Shown one piece after another: positions 37,127 to 46,030 of a DNA stretch of 64,000 nt. The DNA comes from Roseateles sp. DAIF2. GTDB lineage: Bacteria > Pseudomonadota > Gammaproteobacteria > Burkholderiales > Burkholderiaceae_C. Made by a program: the position numbers and the translations under genes. Each line of letters begins with the position of its first letter. Positions within the stretch are counted from its first letter, which is position 1. The stretch lies in the NCBI RefSeq assembly GCF_015624425.1, contig NZ_CP049919.1, forward strand, positions 5,456,001-5,520,000, read 5' to 3'. The notes under the pieces were generated by a model. That model did no database searches. It was given only the letters and a program-made list of their open reading frames with translations, and was not told the origin of the DNA.

Positions 37127-38122
37127 TCAGCCTGAGTTGGCCCGCCGCATCGCCTCGAATTGCGGCGCCGGCTGCGCCGCGCTCCAGCGCCAGGGCAGCA
37201 CGCCGGCGCGCCAGAGCCCGCCGCTGACGCGCAGGCGCAGCAGGCGCAGGGCCCCGGGCCAGGGCCCGAAGTCGGCGCCGGGATCGCCGGGCCACAGCAG
37301 CTCGGTGCTGGCGCTCAGGTGCAGCAGGCCGCCCTGCTGATAGTCGACGAACAGCAGGCCGGCGCGCGGGTGCAGCTGCAGATTGCCCAGGGTGTTGAAG
37401 AACTGATTGCCCGGGTAGTCGGGCAGCAGCAGCTGCAGCGCCCCGCCCTTTTCTTCCTCGACGATGCGCACGAAGCCCGGCTCGCCGCCGCGGTGCGAGA
37501 CGTCCACGCCCTGCCAGCGCGCCGGGCCGGCGGCGGCGCGCGGCGCGGCGGCGCTGGCGATGAAGACGCTGTCGCTGGCGGCGATCAGCGCGCGCGCCGC
37601 CGCATCCAGGCCCGGGCCCAGAACCTGCGCGGCCGTGCGCGGGCCCTGGTGGTCGATCGGCTCGGGCCGGCGCGCCTGGATGTACTTGGGGCAGTTGCCG
37701 AAGCTCTGCTGCAGCTCGATATCCAGCCCGCCCGCGGCCAGGCGCCCGCGCAGGCGGCCGTTCATGCGGTTGCGCCGGCGCGTGTGCGGCTCCAGGCCCA
37801 GCACGCCGACGGCGGCGCCGATCGCCAGCCGGGACAGCACCGGATCCTCGGCGTCCGGCGCGGCCGCGACATGCATCGAGCGCGCATCGGGCGTGTGCAC
37901 GAAGCCCGGCGGGCCGCCCAGCATCGTGGCCCAGGGCTGGCCGCTGGCCGGGTCCAGCGCGCCCAGCAGCAGGGTCGGCAGCTTGTCGAACAGCTCGCGG
38001 TGCTGGTCCGGCATATGGTCGCGGAACACGATGCGGCCGACCTCGGCCATGCGTTCGCGCACCCCGATGCGGGCCTGCAGGGCCTGCTCGCCGGCGTGGA
38101 AGGCGTCGTCGTCGATGTCCAT
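37127..38122 (-). CDS. Pyridoxamine 5'-phosphate oxidase-like flavin-binding protein
   Basis: The protein has 331 aa. A split-barrel FMN-binding fold in two halves is suggested by LPTLLLGALDPASGQPWATMLGG and FFNTLGNLQLHPRAGLLFVDYQQGGLLHLSASTELLW. It contains the conserved FGNCPKYIQARRPE segment of a larger PNPOx-like family of putative oxidoreductases. Its start overlaps the stop of the adjacent GST by 1 nt (TGATG), so the two are translationally coupled and may act on the same electrophile or xenobiotic. The substrate is not known. Confidence 0.75.
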   Translation of the reverse strand: MDIDDDAFHAGEQALQARIGVRERMAEVGRIVFRDHMPDQHRELFDKLPTLLLGALDPASGQPWATMLGGPPGFVHTPDARSMHVAAAPDAEDPVLSRLAIGAAVGVLGLEPHTRRRNRMNGRLRGRLAAGGLDIELQQSFGNCPKYIQARRPEPIDHQGPRTAAQVLGPGLDAAARALIAASDSVFIASAAAPRAAAGPARWQGVDVSHRGGEPGFVRIVEEEKGGALQLLLPDYPGNQFFNTLGNLQLHPRAGLLFVDYQQGGLLHLSASTELLWPGDPGADFGPWPGALRLLRLRVSGGLWRAGVLPWRWSAAQPAPQFEAMRRANSG

Positions 38123-38745
38123 CACAGATGATCCTGGAAGGGGATGAAACCCGGCAGCGCCTCGACCCGGGCCAGCCAGGCGCGGACCTGCGGATAGGGG
38201 TCCAGCGGCAGGCCGCCCAGCGCCGCCTGCGAGCTGTAGCTGTAGAGCGAGACATCGGCCAGGCTGGGCCGGGCGCCGGCCATCAGCCAGTCGCGCCCGT
38301 CGGCCAGCTCGGCCTCCATGAAGCCAAACAGGGCGCGGCCCTGGACCAGGCTGCGCTCCTCGATGGGCCGACCGACCAGGGCCTGGAAGCGCGCGCTGGC
38401 CGGGCCGTAGGCCAGCCAGCTGGCGGCCAGGCTGAACCAGCGCTGCAGCCCGGCCGCGGCCACCGGATCCTGCGGCAGCCAGCCGCCGTCGGGCGCATAG
38501 CGCTGCGCCAGGTAGACCAGGATGGCATTGCTGTCGCTCAGCGTCAGCTCGCCGTCCACCAGCACCGGCACCTGCCCGAGCCGGTTCAGCGCCAGGAACT
38601 CGGGCCGGCGCTGCTCGCCGGCCTGCAGGTCGACATCGACGGTCTCGTAGTCCAGGCCCAGCAGGGCCAGCATCAGCTCGATGCGGTGGCAATGGCCGGA
38701 GCCGGGCAGCTGGTAGAGGCGACGCGGGGCGGGCGAGTGGTTCAT
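38122..38745 (-). CDS. Glutathione S-transferase (classical cytosolic fold)
   Basis: The protein has 207 aa from the ATG at 38745 (AGGAG Shine-Dalgarno). The thioredoxin domain starts RRLYQLPGSGHCHRIELMLALLGLDYETVDVDL and has the cis-Pro segment LGQVPVLVDGELTLSDSNAILVYLAQRY with the glutathione-binding Asp-Ser. The helical domain has the N-capping box region ARPSLADVSLYSY. It is divergent from a LysR gene and coupled to a PNPOx-like gene, suggesting a small LysR-controlled detoxification operon. Confidence 0.85.
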   Translation of the reverse strand: MNHSPAPRRLYQLPGSGHCHRIELMLALLGLDYETVDVDLQAGEQRRPEFLALNRLGQVPVLVDGELTLSDSNAILVYLAQRYAPDGGWLPQDPVAAAGLQRWFSLAASWLAYGPASARFQALVGRPIEERSLVQGRALFGFMEAELADGRDWLMAGARPSLADVSLYSYSSQAALGGLPLDPYPQVRAWLARVEALPGFIPFQDHL

Positions 38746-38791
38746 CGCAAGGAACTCCTGGAACGGAAGAGCGGGGAAGGAGCCCATACCT

Positions 38792-38826
38792 TATCTATTG
38801 CCAACAACGTTTTGAATACCGATAGT
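38792..38826 (+). promoter_or_regulatory. lysR promoter within an imperfect dyad between divergent genes
   Basis: TTGCCA (38798-38803), 17-bp spacer and GATAGT (38821-38826) form a good sigma-70 promoter for the LysR gene. TATCTATT (38792-38799) and AATACCGATA (38815-38824) form an imperfect inverted repeat with AT-rich arms that overlaps both promoter boxes, a plausible LysR-type binding site controlling both directions. Confidence 0.45.
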
Positions 38827-38856
38827 CTGGCTTTCAGAATTTCGCCTCTCGGAACA

Positions 38857-39762
38857 ATGGATCATCTGCACAGCCTGCGCGCCTTGGTCGCCGTCGCCGA
38901 CGCGGGCGGTTTCGCCGCGGCGGCGCGCCGCCTGGCCTGCTCGCCGCCGGCCGTGACCCGGGCGATCGCGGCGCTGGAGGGCCGGCTGGGCGTACTGCTG
39001 CTGCAGCGCAGTACCCGCTCGGTGCGGCTGACCGAGACCGGCGAGCGCTTCCTGCTGGACTGCCGCCGCATCCTGGCCGAGCTGGACGAGGCCGAGCGCG
39101 CCGCGGCCGGCGTGCAGGGCGAGGCCCAGGGCCTGCTGGCGATCACCGCGCCGCAGATGTTCGGCCGCCTGCATGTGGCGCCGCTGATCGCGGATTTCCT
39201 GCGCGCGCAGCCGCGGGTGCAGATGCGCAGCCTGTTCGTCGACCGCCTGGTCCATCTGCTGGACGAGGGCATGGACGTCGCGGTGCGCATCGCCCATCTG
39301 CCCGACTCGGGCCTAACCGCGCTGCCGGTCGGCAGCCTGCGGCGCCTGGTCGTGGCCTCGCCCGACTATCTGGCCCGCGAGGGCCGGCCGCTGACCCCGC
39401 AGGACCTGGACCGACACCAGGCGATCGGCTTCTCCTTCGATGCGCTGACGCCCAAGCCCTGGCGCTTCCGTGACGGCCAGGTGGCCCATCCGCGCACCGC
39501 CTGGGTCAGCAACAACAACGAGGTCAGCATCGCGGCGGCCGAGGCCGGCCAGGGCCTGACGCGCTGCCTGGCCTACCAGGCGGCCGAGGGGCTGCGCGCC
39601 GGGCGCCTGCGGGTGCTGCTGGAGGAATTCGAGCTGCCGCCGGTGCCGGTGCACATCGTCTACCCGGCCGGGCGGCGCGCGCCGGCCAAGGTGCGGACCT
39701 TCATCGAGTTCGCGGCCGAGCGCCTGCGCGCCGAGCCCATCTTGCAGGGCGGCGGCTTCTAG
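38857..39762 (+). CDS. LysR-type transcriptional regulator
   Basis: The protein has 301 aa. The N-terminal winged helix is LHSLRALVAVADAGGFAAAARRLACSPPAVTRAIAALEGRLGV. The substrate-binding domain (about 90-295) is of the AphB/CrgA group, with the usual VRIAHLPDSGLTALPVGSLRRLVVASPDYL. It is divergent from the GST/PNPOx pair, its probable target. Its stop and the stop of the convergent amidohydrolase share the palindromic tetranucleotide CTAG, a 4-nt overlap. Confidence 0.92.
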   Translation: MDHLHSLRALVAVADAGGFAAAARRLACSPPAVTRAIAALEGRLGVLLLQRSTRSVRLTETGERFLLDCRRILAELDEAERAAAGVQGEAQGLLAITAPQMFGRLHVAPLIADFLRAQPRVQMRSLFVDRLVHLLDEGMDVAVRIAHLPDSGLTALPVGSLRRLVVASPDYLAREGRPLTPQDLDRHQAIGFSFDALTPKPWRFRDGQVAHPRTAWVSNNNEVSIAAAEAGQGLTRCLAYQAAEGLRAGRLRVLLEEFELPPVPVHIVYPAGRRAPAKVRTFIEFAAERLRAEPILQGGGF

Positions 39763-41123
39763 GCCGCCACCGCGCGATAGCGCTCGGCCACGCCGCGCCG
39801 CAGCGCCGCCAGCGCGGCCGCATCGAACCAGCGCCCGCCGGCCATCACGCCCAGCGGGCGCTCCAGGGTCGAGAGATCGTCCAGCGGGCTGGCCTCGCTG
39901 AGGATCAGGTCGGCGCGGGCGCCCGGCAGCAGCTGGCCCGCGGGCGGCTCGCCGAGCTGTCTGCTCAGGAACAGGCCCGGCTCGCGCGTCGCGCTGGCCA
40001 GGGCCTGCCAGCGGCTCAGCCCGGCGCGCTCCAGCAGCCGCAGATTGCGGTGCAGAGACAGGCCCGGGAACAGGCCGGCGATGGTCGGGCTGTCGGTGCC
40101 GGCCAGCAGCGGCACGCCGGCCTCGGCCAGCGCCCGGGCCAGCCGGCCCAGGAAGGCCAGCCGCGCCTGCAGCCGCGCGTTCTTCGCGACATAGGGGCTG
40201 GCGCGCCAGGCCAGGCGGTCGGCCGGCGCCAGGGTCGCGGCGGCCGGATCGGCCAGCCACTCCGCCAACCGCTCGGGTCGGCCGATCTGGGCCGCGATCG
40301 CCTCGTAGGTGACCAGGTCCGCCACCACCGCAGCGCCCGGGTGCGCGCGCAGCAGCGCCACCGCGGCCGGGATGCGCGCATCGTCCGGCGGCGTGTCGGT
40401 CTGGGCCTCGCCGGGCGCGGCGAAGAAGGTGTAGAAGAACTCCTCCAGATGCGCCACCAGCACCTGGCCGGCCTCGAGCTGGCGCGCCAGCCTGACCCGG
40501 CTCACGCCATGGCCCAGCAGCGGCAGGCCGCGGCGCCGGCAGGCCTGGGCCAGCGCCGCGAACACCTCGGGCGCCAGGCCGTTGTAGGCCTTGATGAAGC
40601 GGTAGCCGTTGAGCTGGGCCAGCTCGACCAGGGCCTCGGCCTGGGCCGGCGTGCGCAGCTGGAAATGGCCATGGTCGGGGACGCCGTCGACGGTGAAGGC
40701 GGCATGCACGCGCGGCCCCGGCAGCCGGCCCTCATTGAGCGCCGGCAGGGTGCGCTGCAGGAAGCGGCTGCGCGCGCCGCCCATGTTCAGCGCGGTGGTG
40801 ACGCCATGGCTGAGGTAGACCGCCATGTCCTCGGCGCTGTCGGAATGCATGTGCATGTCCGCCAGCGCGGGCGACAGGCACAGCCGGCCCTGGCCCTCGA
40901 TGCGCAGCGCGCCCTCGGGCACCGGCAAGCCGGGGCCGATCGCCTCGATGCGGCCGGCGCGAACCAGCAGGGTCTGGCCCTCCAGCAGGCGCGGCCGTTC
41001 GTCCATCGGTAGCAGCCGCACATCGACGAAGGCGGTGACACCCGCCGCGGCCGGCTGGGCCCGCAGCGGCAGCGCCGCCCCGGCCATCCAGGCCAGGCAG
41101 GTGCGGCGCGGCAGGCGACTCAT
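39759..41123 (-). CDS. Exported metal-dependent amidohydrolase
   Basis: The protein has 454 aa. A Tat-like signal (SRLPRRTCLAWMAGAALPLRAQPAAAG) precedes an amidohydrolase TIM barrel. Metal ligands His91 and His93 (ADMHMHSD) are clear; a lysine in RFIKAYNG, histidines in LLGHGVS and LVAHLEEF, and Asp in AGTDSPT complete the expected site. The small beta-sandwich wraps the ends (GRIEAIGPGLPVPEGALRIEG; GARADLILSEASPLDDL). Relatives include imidazolonepropionase-like and prolidase-like enzymes, so the substrate is open. It lies 14 nt after topB on the same strand. Confidence 0.85.
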   Translation of the reverse strand: MSRLPRRTCLAWMAGAALPLRAQPAAAGVTAFVDVRLLPMDERPRLLEGQTLLVRAGRIEAIGPGLPVPEGALRIEGQGRLCLSPALADMHMHSDSAEDMAVYLSHGVTTALNMGGARSRFLQRTLPALNEGRLPGPRVHAAFTVDGVPDHGHFQLRTPAQAEALVELAQLNGYRFIKAYNGLAPEVFAALAQACRRRGLPLLGHGVSRVRLARQLEAGQVLVAHLEEFFYTFFAAPGEAQTDTPPDDARIPAAVALLRAHPGAAVVADLVTYEAIAAQIGRPERLAEWLADPAAATLAPADRLAWRASPYVAKNARLQARLAFLGRLARALAEAGVPLLAGTDSPTIAGLFPGLSLHRNLRLLERAGLSRWQALASATREPGLFLSRQLGEPPAGQLLPGARADLILSEASPLDDLSTLERPLGVMAGGRWFDAAALAALRRGVAERYRAVAA

Positions 41124-41137
41124 GCGGAACGGGCCGC

Positions 41138-43834
41138 TCAGGCCTTCTTGGCCGCCTTGCGCACCACCTTCTTCGCCGCTGCCGCCTTCTTGGCCGGCGG
41201 CGCGGCCGTCTCCGCCTCGGCCGGGGCGGCCGATTTGGCAGCGGCCGATGAACGCGGCGGCGCCTTGGCGGCGCGCGGCTCGAACTCGAAGGCCACCTTG
41301 CCGGTCTTCTTGTCGTAGGCCAGATAGGCCTTGAACTTGCGGCGGGTCTTGTTGGAGACGAAGTTCTCCAGCAGGTCGGTCTTGCCCAGGCTCAGCAGCT
41401 TGTGCACCTGCGCCGGCTCGATGGGCTGCTGCAGGATGATCTTGCCGCTCTTGAAATCGCAGGTCACGTTGGCGCCGACGGCATGCTCGCAGACATAGTT
41501 GCTGCCGTACTCGTAGACATGGCCCTGGCACTTGGGACAGGCGCCCAGCGAGGCCTGGTCGCCGAAGTCGACCGGCTCGCCGTTCTCCTCGGCCTTCTTC
41601 GCATCCTCGCCGAAGTCGAACTCCAGCTTCCAGTTGTCGATCTCGCTATCGAACACCAGGGCCAGCTCGGCGGTGAAGGGCCAGCCGGCCTTGGAGCGGA
41701 AGCCCTCCAGCGGGCCGATCTTCTTGTCACGCAGGAACTGCTCGACCTCATGCAGCTCGAAGCTGCGGCCGCCCGGGATCTTGCCGATCGAGAAGCCGCA
41801 GCCCTCGCCCTCGCCGGACTTGCCGGTGCAGCTGAAGCGGCGGTAGTTCTCCTTCACGACGCCGGCGCATTTCGGGCAGGGCGCCTTCAGGGTGGCGTAG
41901 TCGCCGGGGATGGTGTCGCGGTCGTATTCCTTGGCCTTGCGGACCACCTTCTCGGTCATCGCGGCGATCTCGGCCATGAAGGCCTCGCGCTTCAGGCGGC
42001 CCTTCTCCATCTCGGACAGCTGGTGCTCCCAGTTGCCGGTCAGCTCGGGCTTGGTCAGCTCGTCGACGCCCAGGCCGCGCAGCAGGGTCATCAGCTGGAA
42101 GGCCTTGGCGGTCGGGATCAGCTCGCGGCCCTCGCGCAGCATGTATTTCTCGGTCAGCAGGCCTTCGATGATTGCGGCGCGCGTGGCCGGCGTGCCCAGG
42201 CCCTTCTCGGCCATCGCCTCGCGCAGCTCGTCGTCCTCGACCAGCTTGCCCGCGCCTTCCATCGCCGACAGCAGCGTCGCTTCGCTGTAGCGCGCCGGCG
42301 GCTTGGTCTGCAGCGCCTTCACGTCCACGCTCTCGGTGCGCACCACCTCGCCCGGGGCCACCGGCACCAGCATCGCGCCGCTGGTGCCCGGCTCGGCGTT
42401 CTCGTCGGTCGCCTCCTTGCCGTAGACGGCCTGCCAGCCCGGCTTGACCAGCACCTTGCCATTGGTCTGGAAGGCGAATTCCTTGCCGGCGGCCTTGACG
42501 GTGGAGATGCGGGTCGTGACCTGGAACTCGGCCGGCGGGAAGAACACCGCCAGGAAGCGCTTGACCACCATGTCGTAGAGCTTGGCCTCGGCATCGGTCA
42601 GGCTCTTGGGCGTCTGCAGGGTCGGGATGATCGCGAAGTGGTCCGAGACCTTGCTGTTGTCGAACACCTTCTTGGTCGGCTTGATATAGCCGTTCTTCAG
42701 CGCGGTGGCGGCATGGGTGGCCAGCGGCATCAGGCTGATCGGCAGCTCCTCGCTGGCCAGCACCTCGGCGGTCTGCTTGGCCACGCTGAGATAGTCCTCC
42801 GGCAGGTAGCGCGAGTCGGTCCGCGGGTAGGTCAGCACCTTGTGCTTTTCATATAGGGCCTGGGCCAGGCTCAGCGTGGTCTTGGCCGAGAAGCCGAAGC
42901 GCGAGTTGGCCTCGCGCTGCAGGGTGGTCAGGTCATAGAGGCCCGGGCTGGCCTGGGTGCTGGGCTTGCTTTCCTCGGTGACCGTGGCCGGCTGGCCTTG
43001 GGCAGCGGCGGCGATGGCCTCGGCCTCGGCCAGGGTCCAGAGACGGTCGGCCTTGCGCTCGGCGTCGTGCTCGTCCTTCTTCCACTTCGGGTCGAACCAC
43101 TTGCCCTCGTACTGGCCGGCGACGGCATCAAACGTGCCGCGCACCTCCCAGTAGTCGCGGTAGACATGCTTGCGGATCTTCTCCTCGCGCTCGACGACGA
43201 TCGACAGGGTCGGCGTCTGCACCCGGCCGACGGTGGTCAGGAAGAAGCCGCCATCGCGCGAATTGAAGGCGGTCATCGCGCGGGTGCCGTTGATGCCGAC
43301 CAGCCAGTCGGCCTCGGAGCGGCAGCGCGCGGCGTCGGCCAGCGGCAGCATCTGGGTGTCGCTGCGCAGCTTGTCGAAGCCGTCGCGGATCGCCTGCGGC
43401 GTCATCGACTGCAGCCACAGGCGCTGCACCGGCTTGTTGACCGCGGTCTTGGCGGTGCCGGCGTATTGCACGATCAGGCGGAAGATCAGCTCCCCTTCGC
43501 GGCCCGCGTCACAGGCGTTGATCAGGCCGGTCACGTCCTTGCGCTTGATCAGCTTGACCAGGGCGTTGAGCCGGCCCTTGCTCTTGTCGATCGGGTTCAG
43601 GTCGAAATGCGGCGGGATCACCGGCAGGTGGGCGAAGCTCCACTTGCCGCGCTTGACGTCGAATTCCTCCGGCGCCTTGATCTCGACCAGATGGCCGACG
43701 GCGGACGAGACCACGTACTCGTCGTTCTCGAAATACTCGTCATGCTTGTCGAACTTGCCGGACTGCGGCGTCAGCGCCCGCACGATGTCCTGCGCAACAG
43801 ATGGCTTCTCGGCAATGATCAGGGACTTGCTCAT
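41138..43834 (-). CDS. topB: DNA topoisomerase III (type IA)
   Basis: The protein has 898 aa, longer than E. coli TopB (653 aa). The Toprim domain is at the N-terminus (MSKSLIIAEKPSVAQDIV, NACDAGREGELIF with the acidic triad). The nucleophile is Tyr336 in KVLTYPRTDSRYLPEDY. Two C-terminal four-Cys zinc-finger-like modules are visible (CPKCAGVV...C and CPKCQGH...C), followed by a Lys/Ala-rich tail ending VVRKAAKKA, a likely nonspecific DNA-binding arm. It resolves single-stranded catenanes and recombination intermediates. This zinc-containing form is widespread in Burkholderiales, on chromosomes and on integrative elements. Confidence 0.95.
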   Translation of the reverse strand: MSKSLIIAEKPSVAQDIVRALTPQSGKFDKHDEYFENDEYVVSSAVGHLVEIKAPEEFDVKRGKWSFAHLPVIPPHFDLNPIDKSKGRLNALVKLIKRKDVTGLINACDAGREGELIFRLIVQYAGTAKTAVNKPVQRLWLQSMTPQAIRDGFDKLRSDTQMLPLADAARCRSEADWLVGINGTRAMTAFNSRDGGFFLTTVGRVQTPTLSIVVEREEKIRKHVYRDYWEVRGTFDAVAGQYEGKWFDPKWKKDEHDAERKADRLWTLAEAEAIAAAAQGQPATVTEESKPSTQASPGLYDLTTLQREANSRFGFSAKTTLSLAQALYEKHKVLTYPRTDSRYLPEDYLSVAKQTAEVLASEELPISLMPLATHAATALKNGYIKPTKKVFDNSKVSDHFAIIPTLQTPKSLTDAEAKLYDMVVKRFLAVFFPPAEFQVTTRISTVKAAGKEFAFQTNGKVLVKPGWQAVYGKEATDENAEPGTSGAMLVPVAPGEVVRTESVDVKALQTKPPARYSEATLLSAMEGAGKLVEDDELREAMAEKGLGTPATRAAIIEGLLTEKYMLREGRELIPTAKAFQLMTLLRGLGVDELTKPELTGNWEHQLSEMEKGRLKREAFMAEIAAMTEKVVRKAKEYDRDTIPGDYATLKAPCPKCAGVVKENYRRFSCTGKSGEGEGCGFSIGKIPGGRSFELHEVEQFLRDKKIGPLEGFRSKAGWPFTAELALVFDSEIDNWKLEFDFGEDAKKAEENGEPVDFGDQASLGACPKCQGHVYEYGSNYVCEHAVGANVTCDFKSGKIILQQPIEPAQVHKLLSLGKTDLLENFVSNKTRRKFKAYLAYDKKTGKVAFEFEPRAAKAPPRSSAAAKSAAPAEAETAAPPAKKAAAAKKVVRKAAKKA

Positions 43835-43882
43835 GGTTCTTTATTTCTTCGCAAGCGGCGGAGCATAGCTCCACGACCTGCC

Positions 43883-43888
43883 TACAAT
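43883..43888 (+). promoter_or_regulatory. -10 element upstream of the SET gene
   Basis: TACAAT (5/6 match to consensus) lies in the 117-nt divergent spacer between topB and the SET gene; no good -35 element is visible. Confidence 0.35.
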
Positions 43889-43951
43889 CCGGCCTCGCGC
43901 GTACGCACGCACGTGCGCGCACCCATGATTTCAATGTACCGAACTCGGACG

Positions 43952-44428
43952 ATGACGCAAGACGCCGCTCCCAAGACCTCACGCAATCGCCTTCAGGTCA
44001 AACGCTCGGGCGTGCATGGACGCGGCGTCTACGCCGCCCGGCACCTCGAGGCCGGCGCGACCCTGATCGAGTACACCGGCGAGCGCATCAGCTGGGACGA
44101 GGCGCTGCGCCGCCATCCGCACGACCCCAAGCAGCCCGACCACACCTTCTATTTCCATATCGAGGGCGGGAACGTGATCGACGCGCTGTACGGCGGCAAC
44201 AGCTCGCGCTGGATCAACCATTCCTGCGAACCGAACTGCGAGGCCGAGGAAACCGACGACGGCCGGGTCTTCATCCGGGCGCTGCGCGACCTGCTGCCGG
44301 GCGAGGAGTTGTTCTATGACTACGGTCTGGTGATCGACGAGCGCTACACCCCCAAGCTGAAAAAACAGTTCGCCTGTTATTGCGGCAGCGAAGGCTGTCG
44401 TGGCACGATGCTTGCGCCGAAGCGATAG
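43952..44428 (+). CDS. SET-domain lysine methyltransferase with post-SET cysteine motif
   Basis: Read from ATG 43952 the protein has 158 aa; in-frame ATGs at 43934 and 43925 are alternatives. The complete SET core is present: GVHGRGVYAARHLEAGATLIEYTGE, the pseudoknot NHSCEPNC (89-96), and YDYG (122-125). It ends with a post-SET CYCGSEGC motif (CxCx4C, Cys142, Cys144, Cys149), which together with a Cys of NHSCEPNC binds zinc in eukaryotic histone methyltransferases. Bacterial SET proteins methylate lysines in nucleoid or ribosomal proteins, or in host proteins for pathogens; the target here is unknown. It is divergent from topB and 7 nt upstream of birA. Confidence 0.9.
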   Translation: MTQDAAPKTSRNRLQVKRSGVHGRGVYAARHLEAGATLIEYTGERISWDEALRRHPHDPKQPDHTFYFHIEGGNVIDALYGGNSSRWINHSCEPNCEAEETDDGRVFIRALRDLLPGEELFYDYGLVIDERYTPKLKKQFACYCGSEGCRGTMLAPKR

Positions 44429-44435
44429 GCAATAC

Positions 44436-45320
44436 ATGGCCGAACATCAACATTGGGGCGTCGAGGCCCTCTGGCAAGACCTGGAACCGCTGCTGCCCGG
44501 CATGAGCATCGAGGTGCTGGCGCGCGCCGAGTCCACCAACACGGCCCTGCTGGAGCGGGTGCGCGGCGAGAGCCGCACCCATTCGAGCTTCGAGCCCAGC
44601 CCCTACGGCCGGCGCGCCCATGACCTACAGCCCTGCCTGCTGGTGGCCGAGCACCAGACCCATGGCCGCGGCCGCATGGGCCGCTCCTGGCATGCGGCGC
44701 CGGGCGCCTCGCTGACCTTCTCGCTGTCGCTGCCGCTGGCGCCGGCCGACTGGTCGGGCCTGTCCCTGGTGGTCGGCTGCGCGGTCGCGGATGCGCTGGA
44801 ACCGCTGGAAGCGGGCTCGGACGCAGCACCGCGCCTGCAGCTGAAATGGCCCAACGACATCTGGCTGGACGGCCGCAAGCTGGGCGGCATCCTGATCGAG
44901 ACCGTGCCCGCCGGCGCGCAGCGCGTGGTGGTGGTCGGCGTCGGCCTGAACATCCATGCCTCCGACCCCCAGGGCCAGGTCGGCGGCGAGCAGCCGCACT
45001 ACAACACCGGCTATGCCAGCCTGAGCGAGCTGGACGCGCGCTACACCGCCCCGGCGGTGCTGGCGCGCATCGCCCGGCCGCTGATCCGGGCCCTGCTGGA
45101 CTTCCCGCAGGGCGGCTTCGCGGCCTGGGAACAGGCCTATGCGCGGCGCGACTACCTGAAGGGCCGCCAGATCACGGCCGGCGCCCAGGAGGGCCTGGCC
45201 CAGGGCGTCAATGCCCAGGGCGAGCTGCTGCTGCAGACCGCGGCCGGCCCGCAGGCCGTCGTCAGCGGCGAGGTCAGCGTGCGCCTGGCCGGCGCGGCAC
45301 CGCAGGACGGGGGCCGCTGA
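44436..45320 (+). CDS. birA: Biotin-[acetyl-CoA-carboxylase] ligase
   Basis: The protein has 294 aa from ATG 44436. The biotinoyl-AMP loop GRGRMGRSWHAAPGAS and the segment LKWPNDIWLDGRKLGGILIE are intact. There is no N-terminal winged-helix repressor domain, so this is a monofunctional ligase that cannot repress biotin genes. It lies 7 nt after the SET gene and is followed 4 nt later by a SPOR-like gene. The pantothenate kinase gene coaX, often next to birA in relatives, is absent here. Confidence 0.93.
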   Translation: MAEHQHWGVEALWQDLEPLLPGMSIEVLARAESTNTALLERVRGESRTHSSFEPSPYGRRAHDLQPCLLVAEHQTHGRGRMGRSWHAAPGASLTFSLSLPLAPADWSGLSLVVGCAVADALEPLEAGSDAAPRLQLKWPNDIWLDGRKLGGILIETVPAGAQRVVVVGVGLNIHASDPQGQVGGEQPHYNTGYASLSELDARYTAPAVLARIARPLIRALLDFPQGGFAAWEQAYARRDYLKGRQITAGAQEGLAQGVNAQGELLLQTAAGPQAVVSGEVSVRLAGAAPQDGGR

Positions 45321-45324
45321 CCGC

Positions 45325-46029
45325 ATGCTGCGCGCCCTGGTCGTGATGCTGCTGCTCGCCAATCTGTTGGCGCTGGGCTGGTCGCAAGGCTGGCTGGACC
45401 GGGTGCTGGGATTGCATGCCGAGCGCGAGCCCGAACGCCTGAAGCTGGAAAACCATCCTGAGCGCATGACCGTGCTGAGCCCGCAGGCCGTCACCGCGCT
45501 GCAGACCCGCAGCTGCCAGGAGCTGGGCCCGCTGGCAGGCGACGAGGGCCTGCGCGCCGCCCAGGCCGCGCTGGAGCGGCTAGGCCTGGGCAGCGCCGAC
45601 TGGCAGGTGCTGGTGCGCGGCGAGCAGGGCGGGCTCTGGGTCGTCGCGACGATCAAGCTCGGCTCGGCCGAGTTCCGCGCCCGCAAGGAAGAAACCTACA
45701 AGCGCATGAAGCTCAACTTCGAGCCGCTGCAGGGCCTGCCGGACGAGCAGCCCAGCCTGGTGTTGAGCGAGCATCCCAGCGAGCAGGCCGCCGCGAGCGC
45801 GCTGGCCGGCTACGAGCAGCGCGCGCTGAAGGGCCTGCGGGTGCTGCAACTGCGCGCGGCCCAGACGCGCCACGCGCTGAGCCTGCCGCGCGCCGATGCG
45901 GCGCTGACGGCCCAGCTGCAGAACCTGCTGGCCTCCGGCCGCGAACCGGCCCTGGCCGGCGCCACCCTGGCGGCCTGCCCGGCAGCCCCCGAGGCCGCCG
46001 CGGCGGCCAGCGCCGCCGCTTCGCGTTAA
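45325..46029 (+). CDS. SPOR-like membrane-anchored protein
   Basis: The protein has 234 aa. One N-terminal membrane anchor (MLRALVVMLLLANLLALGWSQGWL) is followed by a periplasmic domain. The stretch around ADWQVLVRGEQGGLWVVATIKLGSAEFRARKEETYKRM resembles a diverged SPOR (sporulation-related, denuded-glycan-binding) repeat, and the C-terminus is Ala-rich. The birA-(coaX)-SPOR order is common in Burkholderiales. It ends 1 nt before the convergent subtilase stop. Confidence 0.65.
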   Translation: MLRALVVMLLLANLLALGWSQGWLDRVLGLHAEREPERLKLENHPERMTVLSPQAVTALQTRSCQELGPLAGDEGLRAAQAALERLGLGSADWQVLVRGEQGGLWVVATIKLGSAEFRARKEETYKRMKLNFEPLQGLPDEQPSLVLSEHPSEQAAASALAGYEQRALKGLRVLQLRAAQTRHALSLPRADAALTAQLQNLLASGREPALAGATLAACPAAPEAAAAASAAASR

Positions 46030-46030
46030 G

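Noticed and set aside
41402..42856. Long open frames antisense to topB and many other genes (up to about 1,100 codons elsewhere in the window)
   Set aside because: Extreme GC bias removes stop codons from antisense frames. Their translations are low-complexity Gln/Arg/Ala/His-rich and show no domain patterns, while the opposite strand encodes well-conserved proteins.
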